NCBI RefSeq assembly: GCF_002777975.1
Contig: NZ_NGVS01000025.1
Coordinates: 29,052 to 93,051 of the forward strand
DNA: 64,000 bases
Direction: 5' to 3'
Source of the DNA: Shewanella carassii
GTDB lineage: Bacteria > Pseudomonadota > Gammaproteobacteria > Enterobacterales > Shewanellaceae
The position numbers and the translations under genes were made by a program. Below the pieces are notes generated by a model that saw only the letters and a list, made by a program, of their open reading frames with translations, was not told the origin of the DNA and did not search any database. Every line of letters starts with the position of its first letter. Within the stretch, counting starts at the first letter, position 1. Positions 28,552-38,310 of this stretch are shown piece after piece.

Positions 28552-29580
28552 TCAGCTGTTTATATCTAAAAGTATCGACTCGAGACGCTGCTTGATCATC
28601 TCAGGGAGTCGACGTCTTGCTTCTGTAACTGCCAAGCTAATCGCTTGTAAATAGGCAGTTTCATCTGCATTCCCATGGCTCTTGACAACTATTCCGCGCA
28701 ATCCTATCAGACTTGCACCATTATAGTGGTCGGGGTTCATTTGTTTGAGCACGCTTTGAATACTGGGAGCCAAAAATTTGGCCAGCAAGCGTACAAAAAA
28801 GCCTCGGGTCAGCCCTTCCTTAAGCTGATGTATCAAGAGTCTGGCAATGCCTTCTGAAGTTTTCAGGGTAATATTACCGACAAAACCATCGCAAACGATC
28901 ACGTCCACAGTTCCGCGGTAAATGTCATTGCCCTCAATAAAACCTTGATAATTGATTTGGGGGGTATGTTGCAGCAACTGGGCAGCCTGCTGCACCTGAT
29001 CGTTGCCTTTGATCTCTTCACTGCCGACATTGAGCAGCGCAACCTTGGGTCTGGGTTGTTTGGTCACCGCCTCACAGAGGACTGAACCCATGACAGAAAA
29101 CTGAAACAAGGTATCGGAATCACAGGACACATTGGCCCCGAGGTCCAGCAGATAGACTGGCTTATGGTTGATCGTCGGCAGACAACTGACCAAAGCGGGT
29201 CTGTCTATGCCCGGCAGTGTCTTAAGCACTACCTTGGCCATGGCCATCAAGGCGCCGGTGTTACCTGCGCTGACACACGCCTGAGCCTCACCTTTATGCA
29301 CAGCATCCAGCGCCCGACGCATGGAGCTGTCACGCCGACAACGCAAAGCATGCACCGGTCTGTCGGACATACTAACCACTTCTGTGGTATGCCTGAGTTC
29401 AATTCTATCGGTAATGTCTTGCCCGGATTGGGCTAAGTACGGCTGTATCTGGTCTTGATCACCAACCAGAATAAACCTGAGATCTGGATATAATTTAAGT
29501 GCCTGCAGGGCTGCAGGCACCGTCACGTGGGGGCCATGGTCGCCACCCATCGCATCTAACGCAAGCGTCAGACTCGTCAT
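28552..29580 (-). CDS. plsX: Phosphate acyltransferase PlsX
   Basis: A 342-residue protein with [40 protein letters not shown] and [16 protein letters not shown], all PlsX hallmarks. It makes acyl-phosphate from acyl-ACP for phosphatidic acid synthesis with PlsY/PlsC. It lies between rpmF and fabH, the conserved bacterial order, linking ribosome-protein and lipid gene expression. Confidence 0.96.
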   Translation of the reverse strand: MTSLTLALDAMGGDHGPHVTVPAALQALKLYPDLRFILVGDQDQIQPYLAQSGQDITDRIELRHTTEVVSMSDRPVHALRCRRDSSMRRALDAVHKGEAQACVSAGNTGALMAMAKVVLKTLPGIDRPALVSCLPTINHKPVYLLDLGANVSCDSDTLFQFSVMGSVLCEAVTKQPRPKVALLNVGSEEIKGNDQVQQAAQLLQHTPQINYQGFIEGNDIYRGTVDVIVCDGFVGNITLKTSEGIARLLIHQLKEGLTRGFFVRLLAKFLAPSIQSVLKQMNPDHYNGASLIGLRGIVVKSHGNADETAYLQAISLAVTEARRRLPEMIKQRLESILLDINS

Positions 29581-29595
29581 AAGACAATCAACAAC

Positions 29596-29766
29596 TTACT
29601 TGTTGATTACCTTTTTGCCACGGTAGAAACCGTCAGCAGTCACGTTGTGACGACGATGCAGTTCACCGCTGGTAGCGTCTACAGACAGCTGAGCAGTGCT
29701 CAGTGCATCGTGTGAACGGCGCATACCGCGCTTTGAACGAGATTTTTTATTCTGTTGTACAGCCAT
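29596..29766 (-). CDS. rpmF: Ribosomal protein L32
   Basis: A 56-residue reading frame from ATG 29764-29766 to TAA 29596-29598: [20 protein letters not shown], then [19 protein letters not shown], then [15 protein letters not shown]. This is bacterial L32, one residue or so from E. coli length. A zinc-ribbon Cys form is not present. It is 16 bp downstream of yceD and 15 bp upstream of plsX, as in other gammaproteobacteria. Confidence 0.96.
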   Translation of the reverse strand: MAVQQNKKSRSKRGMRRSHDALSTAQLSVDATSGELHRRHNVTADGFYRGKKVINK

Positions 29767-29782
29767 TGATCTGTCTCCTGGA

Positions 29783-30307
29783 TTACTTGCTCTTCAGTTT
29801 TTCTAACACTGCAAACGGATTTGGACGCTCCTCTTGAGCGGCTTCAATCTCGCCTATGGCCACATCCTTGGAACCTGTATGACATTCATCTATGTCATGG
29901 GTAGGTATCAAGGGCATAGCCAGTATCAATTCATCTTCAATCAATTGATGCAGACGAACTTCGCCAATTTCATTGCACTCAATAGGGTCATACGCATCCG
30001 GGAGCTCATCGATTTCAGCTTCATTCCGACAAGGACTGAAACTAAACTCGACCGTAACCTCTGTGGTAAATAGTGTCATGCAGCGTTGACATAGCAGAGT
30101 GAGCTCCGTCACAGCCTTCCCTTTCAGGTAGACTATCCCCTGTAAATCCACACCACACTCAATTGACACTGTCACATCGGAACAGTCGCCGGCACATAAT
30201 TCATTCAATCGCTTCAGTTGCGTACCAGGAACAACACCTCGATAGTTAAGGCGGCTGGTCGCAGCACGAATAGGATCAATTGAAACCGGTATCTTTACTG
30301 TTTGCAT
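29783..30307 (-). CDS. yceD: YceD family protein (DUF177)
   Basis: The 174-residue protein has the DUF177 pattern: [17 protein letters not shown] (paired Cys) in the middle, and a C-terminal acidic/[18 protein letters not shown] end (here [16 protein letters not shown]). The family is always linked to rpmF and is implicated in 23S rRNA metabolism in plants and bacteria, but the biochemical role is not settled. First gene of the operon; a strong promoter lies at 30319-30346. Confidence 0.92.
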   Translation of the reverse strand: MQTVKIPVSIDPIRAATSRLNYRGVVPGTQLKRLNELCAGDCSDVTVSIECGVDLQGIVYLKGKAVTELTLLCQRCMTLFTTEVTVEFSFSPCRNEAEIDELPDAYDPIECNEIGEVRLHQLIEDELILAMPLIPTHDIDECHTGSKDVAIGEIEAAQEERPNPFAVLEKLKSK

Positions 30308-30318
30308 AAGGCGCGCAT

Positions 30319-30346
30319 ATTATAGTTTGAAACCGCCGGAGTCAAA
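30319..30346 (-). promoter_or_regulatory. Promoter of the yceD-rpmF-plsX-fab operon
   Basis: On the minus strand a perfect TATAAT (30324-30319) follows TTTGAC (30346-30341) after 16 bp; read as TTGACT the spacer is 15 bp. The start point would be near 30312, leaving only a few bases before the yceD ATG at 30307. Confidence 0.7.
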
Positions 30347-30352
30347 GGAAAA

Positions 30353-30404
30353 ATGATGATGCGGCTCGCAAAGGAAATAAAACCTTTGCTCTCCCCGTCA
30401 TCAT
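30353..30404. repeat. Two-tier hairpin between yceD and yceF
   Basis: An outer stem pairs ATGATGA (30353-30359) and CGG (30362-30364) with CCG and TCATCAT (30395-30404), with a 2-nt bulge. Inside it a perfect 7-bp stem GCAAAGG/CCTTTGC (30368-30374 and 30383-30389) carries an 8-nt loop. No T-run follows on the plus strand. Role unknown. Confidence 0.65.
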
Positions 30405-30582
30405 AGATCTGTTCCAACGGGTTCGAAATTGACGGACGCAGAATTCTACCCAAGCACAGGACTCTTCACAAGCCGTTGCCGCGCAAAATAAAGCCATTCA
30501 TCTCATCCCCAAGCCACTCTTGCCAGGCATTAGCAAATTTGGCGACAATATCCCCCTCTCACATCGCTTTGGAACCCAAGAC

Positions 30583-31230
30583 ATGACGCAACCAGATGGC
30601 CAAATACAGGCTGCCGTCTCACCTAATCAACTTCAACTGATTTTAGCCTCAACCTCCAGCTATCGAAAGGCACTATTGGCAAAATTAGGTTTGGCGTTTG
30701 AGTGTGTGGCTCCCGATGTGGATGAAACGCCCCGGCCAGAAGAAACCGCCTTTGATTTGGTCAAGCGTCTGGCGACAGCCAAAGCGCAGGCCGGGGCAAA
30801 GCAGTTAAGCAACGCACTGGTGATAGGTTCAGATCAGGTCGCTGTGGTTGACGGTCAAATCGTCGGCAAGCCTCTGACTGAAGAGAAAGCCTGCCAGCAG
30901 TTGCTGGCCGCCTCGGGGAAAAGCATTACCTTTTATACCGGGCTAGCGCTCTATAACAGCTGCAGCGGCCAAACTCAGGTGGAAGTCGAACCTTTCATTG
31001 TGCATTTCAGAAACCTGAGCCAAGATGAAATCATCGACTATGTTCGCCGCGAGCAACCACTCTGGTGTGCTGGCAGCTTTAAGTGTGAAGGCTTGGGCAT
31101 CGCCCTGTTTCGGGCCCTCGAAGGACGCGATCCCAATACATTAATAGGTTTACCCTTAATCCTGCTCATCGAAATGCTCTCCCGTCAGGGTATCAAAGTA
31201 TTGGGAAATTCCGCTTCGCCCGTAAGCTAA
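30583..31230 (+). CDS. yceF: Maf-type nucleoside triphosphate pyrophosphatase YceF (7-methyl-GTP)
   Basis: A 215-residue Maf protein. It has [55 protein letters not shown], and [15 protein letters not shown] with the YceF-type Glu/Lys set rather than the dTTP-specific set. YceF hydrolyses m7GTP and related modified nucleotides. I start at ATG 30583, since the longer frame from 30520 adds an unrelated N-terminus. It is divergent from yceD, its usual neighbour. Confidence 0.92.
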   Translation: MTQPDGQIQAAVSPNQLQLILASTSSYRKALLAKLGLAFECVAPDVDETPRPEETAFDLVKRLATAKAQAGAKQLSNALVIGSDQVAVVDGQIVGKPLTEEKACQQLLAASGKSITFYTGLALYNSCSGQTQVEVEPFIVHFRNLSQDEIIDYVRREQPLWCAGSFKCEGLGIALFRALEGRDPNTLIGLPLILLIEMLSRQGIKVLGNSASPVS

Positions 31231-31280
31231 CGCGTTAAGTCGTTGAGCCATAAGAACTCCTTTTTTAATCGGTTAGCCCG

Positions 31281-31303
31281 CGGCATGTTAATAAAACATG
31301 CCG
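31281..31303. terminator. Hairpin after yceF, possible weak terminator
   Basis: CGGCATGTT and AACATGCCG pair over 9 bp around AATAA. The plus strand lacks a T-run (GTTAATC follows), so termination would be weak or Rho-assisted. Confidence 0.45.
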
Positions 31304-31429
31304 GTTAATCAAGCGCGCCTAAACCTTACCCCAATTAAGAAAATCGACTGTGCGTTACGACCGCTTTCGCCCTACACTAATAACAATTAATCAACATACC
31401 TCTTTTGATGATAACGAGTAGAGTGAAAG

Positions 31430-32383
31430 ATGACAGATATCGAAGAAGCCTTGGCTCTACTGGCAGCCCCCTGCACTGATAAACGTTTTTTTCAGCGGGC
31501 ACTACGCGCTCTCGCCTTAGTGACCCAATGTCGCTGGGCCGGTTTTGGCCGAATCAAAAACGATTCCCGAGGCGAGGTCATCGCCTTTTGTGACAACAAA
31601 CAGTCTCTGCCTACTTTTGAATTTGAATGGTTTGGCTCTCCCTGTGAATCCCTCTATCAACAGCAGGCCTCCAGCACTCATATTCTTCACGCCCGTGATC
31701 TGCAGAAACGCTTTCCCCATTTTGCCCTGATCCGTGAGATAGGCGCCCAGAGTTATCAGGCCGAGTTGATCCTCGGCAGAGATGGCAAACCGATCGGGCA
31801 TATTTTTGTACTCGATACCCTCCCCCAAGCTGAGAATGCCAAATCAAAGGAGTTTTTCAGGATCTTGGCTCAGCGTATCGGCCTCGAATATCACAGAATG
31901 TTGGTCAATCGCGAGCTCGCCATGCACAAGCAGATGGTAGCCACTACTGATCATCTACTGGCATTTATCGGTACCGACTATTGCTACCGTATGGTTTCAA
32001 AAGGGTATGAACAGCTTTTCAATCGCCCTAAAGAGGAGATAATAGGTAAGCATATTACCAAGCTGCATGGTGTGGAGGCATTCGAGAAGAAGATCCGGCC
32101 GCTGCTTGAGCGAGCCTTGAACGGTGAAACGCTAGAAGCCAATCGCTGGTTGCACCCACCACATCTGACCATACCGTTGCTGATGAGTGTACGCCATTCC
32201 CCCTGTATCAACGATGCCGGTGAAATTTGTGGTGTCATAGTCTCATCGCACGACATCACACGTCTGTCGGCACTGGCATTGTCCAGCCTGGGCACTGAAG
32301 CTTTTAACTTGGGTACAGAGCCCCCAAACACAAAAAAACTGAGCACAGAACTGGGCCAAGAGTTAAAAACCGCTAACACTTGA
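31430..32383 (+). CDS. GAF and PAS domain protein without output domain
   Basis: A 317-residue protein. Residues ~15-160 look like a GAF domain (FFQRALRALALVTQCRWAGFGRI, PIGHIFVLDTLP). Residues ~170-285 look like a PAS domain (TDHLLAFIGTDYCYRMVSKGYEQLFNRPKEEIIGKHITKLHG, then GVIVSSHDITRL). A ~30-residue polar tail follows, and no kinase, GGDEF, EAL or HTH is attached. It is likely a single-gene unit; the partner it signals to is unknown. A PAS heme or flavin pocket cannot be inferred. The 198-bp gap before it should contain its promoter. Confidence 0.75.
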   Translation: MTDIEEALALLAAPCTDKRFFQRALRALALVTQCRWAGFGRIKNDSRGEVIAFCDNKQSLPTFEFEWFGSPCESLYQQQASSTHILHARDLQKRFPHFALIREIGAQSYQAELILGRDGKPIGHIFVLDTLPQAENAKSKEFFRILAQRIGLEYHRMLVNRELAMHKQMVATTDHLLAFIGTDYCYRMVSKGYEQLFNRPKEEIIGKHITKLHGVEAFEKKIRPLLERALNGETLEANRWLHPPHLTIPLLMSVRHSPCINDAGEICGVIVSSHDITRLSALALSSLGTEAFNLGTEPPNTKKLSTELGQELKTANT

Positions 32384-32419
32384 AATGACGCTCTACCTTT
32401 TCCATAGAATAGAGCAAGC

Positions 32420-32445
32420 AAAAGGCCCGCAGATGCAGGCCTTTT
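32420..32445. terminator. Terminator between GAF/PAS gene and HAD phosphatase
   Basis: AAAAGGCC and GGCCTTTT pair, with a further GC/GC stem inside. The flanking genes converge, and both strands have short T-runs. Confidence 0.8.
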
Positions 32446-32478
32446 AAGAATGTGCTTAGATAAAGATGCCAATGAAGA

Positions 32479-33123
32479 TCACAAATGGTGCAATAGCCCC
32501 AATGGACTATCGATAATGGCCTTTGGCGCCGCCTCATGTAAGCGTTCTCGACTATGAGCACCATAACTGACCCCAATGGCATCCATACCGGCATTGGCCG
32601 CCATATTGAGATCGTGTACCGAGTCCCCCACCATCAAAGCTTTTTCTGGCGCTATTTTTAATTCAGCCAATAGCTGTTGCAGCATATCTGGGTGGGGTTT
32701 ACTTCTCGCCTCATCGGCACTGCGACTGGCATGAAAAAACTCTCCAAGTCCAGTTTCCAGCAGTACGCGTTCAAGGCCGGCTCTAGCCTTACCTGTCGCC
32801 ACCGCCAGTAGATACTTCTCACTGCGAAGCTGTGATAGCAAAGTCGGCGTTTCACTGAATAGTGGACTCGGCGTAGTATCTAGTTGCAAGAACTGCTGCT
32901 TGTACTGATCTTTGAGCGCCTGATATTCGCCGACACTTCCCGCTGGATAGAGGCATTGTAGGGCCTCTGTCATCGACAGACCAATAATGTCGCGCACAGC
33001 CTGCTCCGAAGGGATAGGCAAGGACATTGCCCTTGCCGTATTTTCCATACAGCGGACAATCTTGCCAATCGAGTCCATCAGGGTGCCGTCCCAATCGAAT
33101 ATCAGCAGCTCATATGCCTTCAT
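32479..33123 (-). CDS. HAD-family phosphatase (phosphoglycolate-phosphatase-like)
   Basis: A 214-residue HAD-IA hydrolase: motif I LLIFDWDGTLMDS (nucleophile Asp and acid Asp), motif II Thr in AVATGKARAGL, motif III Lys in ARSKPHPDM, motif IV MVGDSVHDLNMA. The C1-type cap fits small phosphate esters. Next to rluC in many gammaproteobacteria and often annotated as Gph-like; the true substrate is unknown. It begins 21 bp after the rluC stop, so they are probably co-transcribed. Confidence 0.88.
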   Translation of the reverse strand: MKAYELLIFDWDGTLMDSIGKIVRCMENTARAMSLPIPSEQAVRDIIGLSMTEALQCLYPAGSVGEYQALKDQYKQQFLQLDTTPSPLFSETPTLLSQLRSEKYLLAVATGKARAGLERVLLETGLGEFFHASRSADEARSKPHPDMLQQLLAELKIAPEKALMVGDSVHDLNMAANAGMDAIGVSYGAHSRERLHEAAPKAIIDSPLGLLHHL

Positions 33124-33144
33124 GGCCTGTTTCCCTATTTCTTT

Positions 33145-34110
33145 CTATACCCGAGTGAGTTTGTCCAACAACTCAAGCAGTACAGGATCCAGGGGAGCCT
33201 GCACTGTCATTTCAGTCTCTGTGTCAGGGTGAGTGAACTTAAGTTGCGCCGCATGCAGAAAAAGGCGATTTAACCCGAGTGCCCGCATGCTATCATCAAA
33301 CTTCTGCTCACTGTACTTTTCGTCACAGGCAATGGGATGACCGGCATACTGGCAGTGTACCCGGATCTGATGAGTGCGACCGGTTACCGGACTCGCCTGC
33401 ACCAGTGTCGCACCGTCATAACGCTGCAAAATTTTGAAGCGGGTTTCAGAGGCTTTGCCTTCGGTATTTACCCGCACAATACGTTCACCCGATTTGAGCG
33501 TCAGCTTCAGCAGTGGCGCCTTAACCACCTTGTCGTGCTTTTGCCACTCACCGCGGACCAGCGCCTGATAGTCTTTTTGCATCTGCTTATGTCTGAGCTG
33601 GTCATGCAGGTGCTTTAACGCGCTACGCTTCTTGGCGACCAAAAGCACCCCGGAGGTGTCTTTATCAAGACGGTGTACCAACTCAAGAAACTTTTGTTGC
33701 GGCCGCAGCGACCTCAGCGCTTCTATCACGCCGTAATCCACACCACTGCCACCGTGCACAGCGATGCCGGCCGGTTTATTCAGTACCAGAATATGCTTGT
33801 CTTCAAAAAGAATTCTGTCTTCTAGGCGTGATACCCGCTCAAGATTGGCGGATGGCGCAGTGCGATAGTTCTCTTCACTGACCCTAACCGGCGGAATTCG
33901 CACCTGGTCCCCTTCGGCCAACTTATATTCGGGCTTTATCCGCTTCTTGTTGACCCTGACTTCGCCCTTGCGCACTATGCGATAGATCATGCTCTTGGGT
34001 ACGCCTTTGAGCTTGCTGAGCAGAAAATTGTCAATACGCTGGCCAACATTGTCTTCATCAATGGTCACCAGGCGAACTTGCAGATTGGGTGATGAGGTCT
34101 CGGTATTCAT
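33145..34110 (-). CDS. rluC: 23S rRNA pseudouridine synthase RluC
   Basis: A 321-residue protein: N-terminal S4 domain (VGQRIDNFLLSKLKGVPKSMIYRIVRKGEVRVNKKRIKPEY), then a RluA-type pseudouridine synthase with the catalytic Asp in LVHRLDKDTSGVLLVAK and GRTHQIRVH. RluC modifies 955, 2504 and 2580 of 23S rRNA. Divergent from rne across a 588-bp gap, the conserved arrangement in enterics and Shewanella. Confidence 0.96.
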   Translation of the reverse strand: MNTETSSPNLQVRLVTIDEDNVGQRIDNFLLSKLKGVPKSMIYRIVRKGEVRVNKKRIKPEYKLAEGDQVRIPPVRVSEENYRTAPSANLERVSRLEDRILFEDKHILVLNKPAGIAVHGGSGVDYGVIEALRSLRPQQKFLELVHRLDKDTSGVLLVAKKRSALKHLHDQLRHKQMQKDYQALVRGEWQKHDKVVKAPLLKLTLKSGERIVRVNTEGKASETRFKILQRYDGATLVQASPVTGRTHQIRVHCQYAGHPIACDEKYSEQKFDDSMRALGLNRLFLHAAQLKFTHPDTETEMTVQAPLDPVLLELLDKLTRV

Positions 34111-34165
34111 AACACTTATGTTGCGGTTCGGGGCGCGCTATTGTACAACATGTCGAGGCTTTTGA

Positions 34166-34194
34166 TTGCCGATTTTTTTGAATTCAGCTATATT
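34166..34194 (+). promoter_or_regulatory. Possible upstream promoter for rne
   Basis: TTGCCG (34166-34171) and TATATT (34189-34194) are separated by 17 bp. If used, rne would carry a leader of about 500 nt. Other AT-rich -10-like boxes exist nearby (TATATAAA at 34313), so this is one candidate among several. Confidence 0.4.
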
Positions 34195-34554
34195 TCAGCG
34201 GCGAACCCTGAGTGTTGTTGGGCCATAGCTCAATCTATGAACGGTTCGAACAGTGGAAAACGCTTGAGTAATATCTGACCTCCGAGGTCGCAAATAATTG
34301 ATTTGCAAACCGTATATAAAAGAACACTACTGAAAAAATTGTTTTTACGGTTAAACCTGGATGGAATTACGAAATTCAGACTACTTTCAAGCCGCCACTA
34401 TGCTGTTTTCGAAAGTTAATGTTAACTCGTCATCAAACGACAAGGCTCGACTTCGGCATTACCGGATTATTATTGAAGAATTTATGGGGTTGGTTGATGT
34501 TTTACAACGAATTCCTTGTTTTTGTAATCATTGAAAAATAAGCCATAAATAGGA

Positions 34555-34698
34555 TGCGACACGCAGCGAATGCGTCTAACAGCAATGCGCACCTCCCAGC
34601 CTGGAGGAACGCCGAGAGGCGTCACCCGAATGAGACCAGGCCCGTAATGCAGCGACCTGTACGTTTGATGACCTCTTATTAAGAAGAATGACGTCATC
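34555..34698 (+). promoter_or_regulatory. rne 5' leader with stacked stem-loops (rne5-like)
   Basis: Just upstream of the rne ATG are three short stems: ACGCA-GCGAA-TGCGT (34561-34575), CCTCC...GGAGG (34592-34607), and CGCC-GAGA-GGCG (34610-34621). In E. coli the rne leader binds RNase E and limits its own mRNA stability. This region is placed and shaped to do the same, but the match to the Rfam rne5 model was not tested. Confidence 0.6.
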
Positions 34699-37600
34699 AT
34701 GAAACGGATGTTAATCAATGCGACTCAATCCGAGGAGTTGCGTGTTGCCCTGGTTGATGGGCAACAGCTCTATGATCTGGATATCGAAAGCCCAGGCCAT
34801 GAGCAGAAAAAAGCCAATATTTATAAAGGTAAAATCACCCGCGTAGAACCCTCTCTGGAAGCGGCTTTTGTTGACTATGGCGCCGAGCGCCATGGCTTCC
34901 TGCCACTGAAAGAGATCGCTCGCGAATACTTCCCCAAAGGTTACTCCTTCCAGGGTCGTCCCAGCATTAAAGAAGTGGTCAGTGAAGGCCAGGAAGTCAT
35001 AGTTCAGATAGATAAAGAAGAACGTGGTAACAAAGGCGCCGCCCTGACCACCTTTATCAGTCTGGCCGGCTCTTACCTGGTACTCATGCCCAACAACCCT
35101 CGCGCAGGTGGTATCTCCCGCCGGATTGAAGGTGATGAGCGCACTGAGCTGAAAGCAGCCATGGAAAACCTGGAAGTGCCCAACGGCATGGGGCTGATTG
35201 TCCGCACCGCTGGTGTTGGCAAGGCTGCCGCCGATCTGCAGTGGGACTTGAAGGTATTGCTGCACCATTGGACAGCGATTCAGGAAGCGGCCGAGAGTCG
35301 CCCTGCTCCTTTCCTGATTCATCAGGAAAGCAATGTTATCGTTCGCGCCATCCGTGACTACCTGCGCCGTGATGTAGGCGAAATTCTAATCGATCACCCA
35401 CAAATTTATGCCGATGCCAAACAGCATATCGCCTTGGTACGTCCTGATTTTGTCGACAGAGTCAAGCCCTACTCATCTGAAGTGCCGCTCTTTACCCACT
35501 ATCAGATTGAGTCACAGATAGAATCCGCATTCCAGCGCGAAGTCAGACTGCCTTCCGGCGGCTCCATCGTTATCGATCCCACCGAAGCGCTGACCTCAAT
35601 CGATATCAACTCCGCCAGAGCCACCAAGGGCGGCGATATCGAAGAAACCGCACTAAACACCAACCTAGAAGCCGCCGACGAGATTGCCCGTCAGTTACGT
35701 CTGCGCGACTTGGGCGGCTTGGTGGTTATCGACTTCATCGATATGACTCCGGTTAGACACCAACGCGAAGTGGAAAACCGTCTGCGTGATGCCGTTCACC
35801 ATGACCGTGCCCGAGTGCAATTGGGCCGTATTTCCCGCTTCGGTTTGATGGAAATGTCCCGTCAGCGTCTGCGTCCGTCTCTGGAAGAGTCTGCCGCTCA
35901 CATCTGCCCTCGTTGTAACGGTCAGGGTACCATTCGTGGTACCGAGTCACTGGCGCTGTCGATTCTGCGCCTGATGGAAGAAGAAGCCATCAAGGAAAAC
36001 ACCTCTCAGATTGAAGCCATAGTGCCCGTGGATGTCGCGGCTTACCTGCTGAACGAAAAGCGCAAGGCCATACGCATCACAGAGCAGCGCCATGAAGTTG
36101 AAGTTTATGTGATCCCGGATCCACATATGATGACCCCGAACTACCGTGTGGTACGTCATCGCAAGGACGATGAGATCTCTGAAGTCAGCTACCAGCGTGT
36201 AGACGAGCCGGAAAACAAACTGTATGAACCACGTAAACTGGAACGTGCAGCCGCACCTAAGCCAGCACTGAGTGGTTTTGCTACACCTCTCAAGCAGGAA
36301 ACTGCCGAAGCACCGCAGACAGCCAAACCGGCGGCAAAAACCGCATTGGTTGAAGCAGCCAAGCCCGGAATAATTTCCCGTTTCTTCGCCGCCCTGGGTG
36401 CCATCTTCTCCTCTTCCGAGCCACAAGCCGGCAAGAAGCAGGAAAAGAGCACTAAAGACAATCAGGAAGGCAGCGGCCAGAACAACCGCCGTAACCGTCG
36501 CAATGACCGCAACGACAGACGTCGCAAGAGTGGTGATGACAAAGACGGTAACCGCGATTCACGCAGTCGCAACCGTAAATCGGCCACTAACGAGCGCCCT
36601 ACCCGTGATAAAGACGAGCAAGGCAACAAGCGCCAGGCAAACGACACCGGCAAGCCAACCCGTGGTGACCGCAGCGACAAGGCTCCCAAGTCTGAAGCTT
36701 TGGATGAACGCAAGAGTCGCAGCAAGGCCCGTGACGAAAGCGAGCAGGAACCAAAACAGGAAGCCGCCCGTGAGCGTCGCCAACGTCGCAACCTGCGTCG
36801 TAAGGTGCGCATTGAGGCCAGCGATGCACAGGAAGCCGTTGACAATACAGCAGAAGCAACCAGCGCCGAAGTGAAAGCCAGCGCCCAGGCCAAATCTGAA
36901 GTAAAGGTCGAGGCAAAAACCGAGGCCAAGCCAGTTCGCACCAAAGAGAGCGATGCCAAGGATAACGCCGAGCAAGCTGACAAGCCGCGTCGCAACCGTC
37001 GTAAGCCTGCCGCGGCTCAGGCTGAGTCCAAGGAAATGGAAGTTCAGGCCGAAGTTGAAGCCAAGTCAGAAGCCAAGAGCGAAACTGCTACCGAGCTGAA
37101 GGCTCAAGAGTCAACTCAGGTAGCTACCGAAGTTCAAATCGCTGAAACCCAAGTTGCTCCTAAGGCGGAAGACACTGTGGTTAGCGGTGAAACTCACCAA
37201 GCAGCCATTGCTGAGCAAACAGTTGCAAACAGTGTTCAAAATGACGTTGAAGCCATCGAAGGCACTGAAGAAGGTGATAAACCCAAGCGTGAAGGTCAAC
37301 GTCGTAGCCGCCGCAGCCCTCGTCATCTGCGGGCAGCCGGTCAGCGTCGCCGCCGCACTGAGCAGGAAGGCGAAGAGTCTGAAAGTTCTGAAAAGGCAAG
37401 CACTGAAAAAGCAGCCTCTGAAGTAGCAAATAACGCTAAAGAAGAGGTTGTCGCCGAGGCATCAGCGCCCGCCGCTGCCGTTGAAGTCGCCGCTGAGCAA
37501 GCAAAGCCTGCCGACAAAGCTCAAGAGCAAGCACAAGCTGAACCTCAAGTTGTTGCCAAGCCGACTCCCCAGGTTGAAACCAAAGCTGATGTAACTACCG

Positions 37601-38172
37601 AAGCTCAGGTTGAGACAAAGCCTCAAGCCGAGGTCGCTGCCAAGGTAGAAATCGTTGCCGCTGCAAAAGCCGCCGAGGTAGAGGTAAAGGCTGAGCCCAA
37701 AACAGCGGAAGCCGAGCTAGTGACAGCGTCTGAAGCCAAAGCTGAGAAAGCTGAAGTTGCAAAAGCTCAACCAGTCGAAGCTGCGCCATCAAAAGCGGCA
37801 GAGAAAGCGAGCGAAGCACCCAAGGCAAAAGCTGCTGAAGAGATTGCATCCAAGCCCAAGGCAGAAACTGCATCGGCAAGCGTCGCCGCCTCTGCCCCTA
37901 TGGCCAAGCCGGCTGCAATCAGCCGCCCTGCGCGTCAGGCAAGCAATGAAGCCAAGGAAAGCCCAGCAGCAACACCTGCAACAACCCAGGCAAGCGCCGC
38001 ACCAAGAGTCAGTCGCTTCAGCACCATGGTTGGCTCAGATACAACCAAGCCACAGGTGGATCAACGTGCTCACGTTGAAGTGCCCAAAGGCCGTGAGTAT
38101 CAGGCCAATGGCGAAACCGCGCCACGCAAGAGCCATGGTAACAGCGCCGAGTCAGATATGGCCCGTCCCTGA
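34699..38172 (+). CDS. rne: Ribonuclease E
   Basis: 1157 residues. The catalytic half starts [21 protein letters not shown] and has an S1 domain (about 35-125), the two metal-binding aspartates in [12 protein letters not shown] and [11 protein letters not shown], and the zinc-link [10 protein letters not shown]. About residue 555, [18 protein letters not shown] matches the amphipathic membrane-targeting helix (segment A). After it come Arg-rich stretches ([18 protein letters not shown]) that fit RNA-binding regions, then roughly 400 residues of Ala/Glu/Lys/Val low-complexity repeats. The degradosome-scaffold motifs for partners are not obvious by eye. It cleaves AU-rich single-stranded RNA and organises mRNA turnover. 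Confidence 0.96.
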   Translation: MKRMLINATQSEELRVALVDGQQLYDLDIESPGHEQKKANIYKGKITRVEPSLEAAFVDYGAERHGFLPLKEIAREYFPKGYSFQGRPSIKEVVSEGQEVIVQIDKEERGNKGAALTTFISLAGSYLVLMPNNPRAGGISRRIEGDERTELKAAMENLEVPNGMGLIVRTAGVGKAAADLQWDLKVLLHHWTAIQEAAESRPAPFLIHQESNVIVRAIRDYLRRDVGEILIDHPQIYADAKQHIALVRPDFVDRVKPYSSEVPLFTHYQIESQIESAFQREVRLPSGGSIVIDPTEALTSIDINSARATKGGDIEETALNTNLEAADEIARQLRLRDLGGLVVIDFIDMTPVRHQREVENRLRDAVHHDRARVQLGRISRFGLMEMSRQRLRPSLEESAAHICPRCNGQGTIRGTESLALSILRLMEEEAIKENTSQIEAIVPVDVAAYLLNEKRKAIRITEQRHEVEVYVIPDPHMMTPNYRVVRHRKDDEISEVSYQRVDEPENKLYEPRKLERAAAPKPALSGFATPLKQETAEAPQTAKPAAKTALVEAAKPGIISRFFAALGAIFSSSEPQAGKKQEKSTKDNQEGSGQNNRRNRRNDRNDRRRKSGDDKDGNRDSRSRNRKSATNERPTRDKDEQGNKRQANDTGKPTRGDRSDKAPKSEALDERKSRSKARDESEQEPKQEAARERRQRRNLRRKVRIEASDAQEAVDNTAEATSAEVKASAQAKSEVKVEAKTEAKPVRTKESDAKDNAEQADKPRRNRRKPAAAQAESKEMEVQAEVEAKSEAKSETATELKAQESTQVATEVQIAETQVAPKAEDTVVSGETHQAAIAEQTVANSVQNDVEAIEGTEEGDKPKREGQRRSRRSPRHLRAAGQRRRRTEQEGEESESSEKASTEKAASEVANNAKEEVVAEASAPAAAVEVAAEQAKPADKAQEQAQAEPQVVAKPTPQVETKADVTTEAQVETKPQAEVAAKVEIVAAAKAAEVEVKAEPKTAEAELVTASEAKAEKAEVAKAQPVEAAPSKAAEKASEAPKAKAAEEIASKPKAETASASVAASAPMAKPAAISRPARQASNEAKESPAATPATTQASAAPRVSRFSTMVGSDTTKPQVDQRAHVEVPKGREYQANGETAPRKSHGNSAESDMARP

Positions 38173-38190
38173 ACCTAAGTGTTGCTGAGA

Positions 38191-38218
38191 AAAACCATGC
38201 CCTCGGGCATGGTTTTTT
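38191..38218 (+). terminator. Terminator of rne
   Basis: AAAACCATGCCC and GGGCATGG pair tightly around TC and lead into seven T residues. It begins 19 bp after the rne stop codon. Confidence 0.9.
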
Positions 38219-38310
38219 TATTTTGATCTGCTTCACACTTCTGTCACAACAGAAATTTTGCTAGTATGCGCAACTTTGTTTTTAACCCTCAAGATGGGAT
38301 CCCAAGCTGA

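Noticed and set aside
34482..34718. 78-codon minus-strand frame across the rne start
   Set aside because: It lies in the structured rne leader and overlaps the rne start codon antisense; no supporting signals.
36398..37429. Several open frames within the rne C-terminal region on both strands
   Set aside because: They arise from the biased, repetitive codon use of the Ala/Glu/Lys-rich tail.
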